This document shows, piece after piece, positions 61,408 to 64,000 of a DNA stretch of 64,000 bases. Positions within the stretch are counted from its first letter, which is position 1. The number at the start of each line of letters is the position of its first letter. The position numbers and the translations under genes were made by a program. The notes under the pieces were generated by a model. The model was not told the DNA's origin. It saw only the letters and a list, made by a program, of their open reading frames with translations, and made no database searches. Origin of the DNA: Thalassospira sp. (GTDB taxonomy: Bacteria; Pseudomonadota; Alphaproteobacteria; Rhodospirillales; Thalassospiraceae); NCBI RefSeq assembly GCF_030690045.1, contig NZ_JAUYHK010000010.1:186001-250000 (forward strand), read 5' to 3'.

Positions 61408-61776
61408 ATGGAAAAAAACATTCCCGTCTGGCTCAAGCCCGGTATCTGGGGTGCTGTTTTGGGCGTCATGGCGTTTGTCATTATCGGCTTTAGCTCCGGC
61501 TGGCTAACGACTCATGGTGCCGCAACCGAACGCGCCGACGCACAGGAAAAAACAGCGGTGACGAACGCCCTTTCGGCCTTGTGTGTCGCCCGGTTCAAGT
61601 TGCAGACCCCGACCAACCAGTCGCTGCAACTGGCCGCCCTCAAGGAAGAAAGCTCCTATAAACGCCGCGAATTTGTCGCCAGCAACGGCTGGGCCACCAC
61701 GCCCGGTAGCGACGCCGCGGATAACGATGTTGCCGGTGCCTGCGCGAACGAACTGATGGCGTTGACCGCTTCCTGA
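61408..61776 (+). CDS. Hypothetical membrane-anchored protein
   Basis: A 122-residue protein with one N-terminal helix (GIWGAVLGVMAFVIIGFSSGW) and a periplasmic helical domain with two cysteines (LSALCVARFKL and VAGACANELMAL). The pattern RREFVASNGWATTPGSDAAD is one I have seen only as uncharacterised alphaproteobacterial protein. The upstream 61233-61407 stretch is extremely AT-rich and should hold its promoter. It is followed by a terminator. Confidence 0.8.
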   Translation: MEKNIPVWLKPGIWGAVLGVMAFVIIGFSSGWLTTHGAATERADAQEKTAVTNALSALCVARFKLQTPTNQSLQLAALKEESSYKRREFVASNGWATTPGSDAADNDVAGACANELMALTAS

Positions 61777-61799
61777 TTTTTCCGGAAACATCCCAAACG

Positions 61800-61828
61800 C
61801 GTCCGCCCGGAGACAGTCCGGGCGGACG
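61800..61828 (+). terminator. Terminator after the 61.4 kb gene
   Basis: CGTCCGCCCGGA pairs perfectly with TCCGGGCGGACG around a 5-nt loop, followed by a T-rich stretch. Confidence 0.85.
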
Positions 61829-61929
61829 TTGTCGTTTAAGGACCCGGAGCAGGTCAATTTCCTTCAATATTTTCGCCAGACCATGTCGCTATCTTGCGCC
61901 CACCGAAAATGGATGCAAGGAACCACCCG

Positions 61930-62523
61930 ATGACAACAACGCTTTTTCTGTCGATGGCGGCCTTTGCGCTGGCCGCCTCGATCTCGCCGGGGCCGGTGAA
62001 TATTGTGGCCCTTGCCTCGGGGGTACAGCATGGTTTTCGGCCCAGCCTGCGCCATGTCACCGGGGCGACAATCGGGTTTTGCCTGCTATTGTTGCTGATC
62101 GGGCTCGGACTGAATGAAATCCTGATCCAGTGGCCGCATCTGACCCGCGTCATTCAGTGGGCCGGGGTGGGATTTTTGCTTTATATGGCGTGGAAACTGG
62201 CCCGCGATAATGGCGAATTTGGCCGAAAGGACGGGGTTCACACGCCATCCGCCCTCAATGGTGCCATCATGCAATGGCTGAACCCCAAGGCATGGTTGGC
62301 TTCAATCGCGGGCATGGGGGCCTATGTTGCCGATGGTGACCCGGTGCTGGTCTGGCAGTTTGCCGCCCTTTATTTCGTAATTTGTTATGGTTCGGTCGCA
62401 TGTTGGGCCGGGATTGGGGCGTTTTTACAACATGCCCTGAACGAACCGCGCCGCATTCGGCTGTTTAACCGGGTGATGGCCGCCTTGCTGATTGCCTCTG
62501 CGGTGTATTTAATCTTAGGCTGA
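61930..62523 (+). CDS. LysE family translocator
   Basis: A 197-residue exporter of the LysE/RhtB family with about six helices and the family start FALAASISPGPVNIVALASG, then FRPSLRHVTGATIGF and QWLNPKAWLASIAGMGAY. It would export an amino acid or derivative. The ATG at 61930 has the SD AAGGAACC. It converges on an AraC regulator gene, a common pairing in which the AraC protein controls the exporter. Confidence 0.9.
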   Translation: MTTTLFLSMAAFALAASISPGPVNIVALASGVQHGFRPSLRHVTGATIGFCLLLLLIGLGLNEILIQWPHLTRVIQWAGVGFLLYMAWKLARDNGEFGRKDGVHTPSALNGAIMQWLNPKAWLASIAGMGAYVADGDPVLVWQFAALYFVICYGSVACWAGIGAFLQHALNEPRRIRLFNRVMAALLIASAVYLILG

Positions 62524-62539
62524 ACACCACCCGGCACAA

Positions 62540-63385
62540 CTATGCCGCCCGCGCATAATTCCCCGGTGTCGTCGCCGTCAGGCGTTTGAACTGGCGCGAA
62601 AAATGCGCCTGATCGGCAAAGCCGCAATCCAGCGCAACATCAACAATCCGCCCTCCGCGCCGCAGCGCCGCACGGGCGCACGCAATCCGGCAATTGATCA
62701 CATAGGCATGCGGGGTCATGCCATAGACCCGCTTGAAGGCCCGAACCAGATAAGAGGCCGAAACCCCGGCAGCACCACAAATATCGGCAAGCGTAATCGC
62801 ATCGGTGCAGTGCGCCCGGATATAATCAGCCGCCAGCACCATCTTGCGATTATCGCCTACCCCACCGCCACCCCCGTGCGTGCGGCCAGCCCGGCGGCCC
62901 AGCACATCATGCAGGCCGGTGAAAAAACCGACAATTGCCGTTTCCTTTCCCAGAATATCCATATCTGCATCAAACAGCGCATCGCCCAGCCCTGTCAGAT
63001 CGCGATAGAGGGCCGGATGTTCGGGGACGATATCGGCAAACATGGCAAATTCACCTGCCTGATCGGCATGGATGCCCCCCTGTATATCGCGCAGCCAGCC
63101 GGTATCGATATAAATCATCTGATAGGACCACAGCACATCCTTGCGCGGATTGCAGGCATGAACATCACCCGGATTGATCACGACCACCGATCCGGCCTGC
63201 ACATCATGGCTGCGCCCCCGGTTCCAACAGATGCTGGCCCCGCCGGTGATCGCACCAATCGAAAATGTATCGTGGCTGTGTTTTTCATAACATATCCCCC
63301 GCCCGTCGCGCACGCGCTGCGCCTCGATAAATGGCAGGGCGGGATTGCGCCAGAAATGCTGGTTTGCGGTTTTGCTGCGGCTCAT
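62540..63385 (-). CDS. AraC family transcriptional regulator
   Basis: A 281-residue protein with an N-terminal cupin sensor domain (HSHDTFSIGAITGGASICWNRGRSHDVQAGSVVVINPGDVHACNP) and a C-terminal double helix-turn-helix (ITLADICGAAGVSASYLVRAFKRVYGMTPHAYVINCRI, then VDVALDCGFADQAHFSRQFKRLTATTPGNYA). The ATG at 63385 is chosen by family length; the frame is open far upstream but overlaps the divergent helicase gene. It probably regulates the adjacent lysE-type exporter. Confidence 0.91.
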   Translation of the reverse strand: MSRSKTANQHFWRNPALPFIEAQRVRDGRGICYEKHSHDTFSIGAITGGASICWNRGRSHDVQAGSVVVINPGDVHACNPRKDVLWSYQMIYIDTGWLRDIQGGIHADQAGEFAMFADIVPEHPALYRDLTGLGDALFDADMDILGKETAIVGFFTGLHDVLGRRAGRTHGGGGGVGDNRKMVLAADYIRAHCTDAITLADICGAAGVSASYLVRAFKRVYGMTPHAYVINCRIACARAALRRGGRIVDVALDCGFADQAHFSRQFKRLTATTPGNYARAA

Positions 63386-63477
63386 ACTGCTGTCCGGGTT
63401 CCGATCACACAAGAATCTCTTGATACGGCAATTTCCCCTGTGGCGCCACTGCGGCAGTCTGATTATAGTCCCCCCCG

Positions 63478-64000
63478 ATGTTCGATGATCGTTCTGATCC
63501 TGTTCCGCGTTTTTTGCCGCCCGACGCGCCTGTGATGGTCGCCGGATTGCGCCATGCTGTGTTTTTGACACCGGACGGCGAAATTGACGAAATGCCGCTG
63601 GCCACGGCGGCCAAACGCGCCCGAAAACAGCGCCCGATTGTTGTGCATTTGCCCGCCACCGCCCGACGTCTGAAGATCGAGGGATTTGGCGGGTATGATT
63701 TGCTGGAACTGTTTGCCTTTGTTCGCCCGGCGCAATTTTGCGTGCCGACCCCACGGGGCATCGCCCTTGCCACCGGGCAAAAACCATCCGACGATTTGAC
63801 CGGACAGGCCGAAGCCATGGCCGAAGCGATGAAGCGGTTGCTTCAGGAACTGGCCATTCTGGACCGCGACAAACGCGCCCGCGCCCTTGCCCTGGCCTGG
63901 CCGATGGCGCGCGGCACATGGGCATGGGGCATGCCGGTTCTGGCCGCCCTTGGCGCCGATGGCGACGGGCCGCATAAATTTGCCGTCTATGAAGGCCTGA
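63478..64000 (+). CDS. DinG-like ATP-dependent DNA helicase, 3' truncated by window
   Basis: The first 174 residues of a large protein run off the window. The N-terminus MFDDRSDPVPRFLPPDAPV, then RRLKIEGFGGYDLLELFAFVRPAQFCVPTPRGIALATG, matches the start of alphaproteobacterial DinG-type superfamily 2 helicases, whose helicase motifs lie further on. It would unwind DNA:RNA hybrids or D-loops in repair. The ATG at 63478 is 92 bp from the divergent AraC start. Helicase motifs are outside the window, so the family call rests on the N-terminal pattern only. Confidence 0.78.
   Translation, partial: MFDDRSDPVPRFLPPDAPVMVAGLRHAVFLTPDGEIDEMPLATAAKRARKQRPIVVHLPATARRLKIEGFGGYDLLELFAFVRPAQFCVPTPRGIALATGQKPSDDLTGQAEAMAEAMKRLLQELAILDRDKRARALALAWPMARGTWAWGMPVLAALGADGDGPHKFAVYEGL

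Overview
The window reads as chromosomal DNA of a marine-type alphaproteobacterium, most likely Rhodospirillales and Thalassospira-like. That is an inference from gene families (class I lysyl-tRNA synthetase, DUF952-pyrD pair, TIGR01459 HAD phosphatase, alphaproteobacterial-style DinG helicase), a moderately high GC coding style and a strong Shine-Dalgarno (SD) preference. No rRNA or tRNA gene, IS element or CRISPR array was seen.

Layout. 1-4.9 kb: end of a Cys/Met-metabolism PLP enzyme, then a complete carbohydrate ABC importer (binding protein, two permeases, MalK/UgpC-type ATPase). 4.9-14.2 kb: arylamine N-acetyltransferase behind a SoxR/MerR-type promoter, two LysR regulators each divergent from an oxidoreductase, a D-amino-acid aminotransferase, a HAD phosphatase, pyrD and DUF952. 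14.5-18.1 kb: NIPSNAP and GNAT genes, then an RloA/RloB (AbiL-like) defence pair and an unknown gene beside a holin remnant.

18.1-38.1 kb: a podovirus-like particle cluster read on the minus strand. It has portal, scaffold, capsid, two tail-tube proteins, two collar fibres, a T7-type fibre, a lectin-like tail protein, large terminase and a holin/SleB lysis cassette. No integrase, polymerase, primase or large ejection protein is visible. Plus-strand cargo interrupts it: an RHH-GNAT toxin-antitoxin pair, an AT-rich KAP-type P-loop ATPase, and a secreted YafK-like protein that appears catalytically dead. 38.3-40.1 kb holds a HEPN-motif gene with a small partner, and a CI/LexA-like S24 repressor with an operator palindrome and a possibly leaderless mRNA.

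40.2-47 kb: an AfuABC-like (sugar-phosphate or iron) importer with an inositol-monophosphatase-family phosphatase and a LacI regulator, tied together by three copies of the palindrome GCACACGTGTGC. 47-64 kb: a class IV aminotransferase, two lipoproteins, class I LysRS, a histidine kinase plus REC-PAS-GGDEF-EAL protein, a chemoreceptor, an OhrR/Ohr peroxide module with a secreted esterase, small membrane proteins, a LysE exporter, an AraC regulator and the start of a DinG helicase.

The most interesting points are the particle cluster lacking self-replication genes (possible domesticated or gene-transfer-agent-like element), its cargo (dead YafK, KAP ATPase, RloAB, HEPN pair), and the SoxR-like promoter in front of the arylamine N-acetyltransferase.
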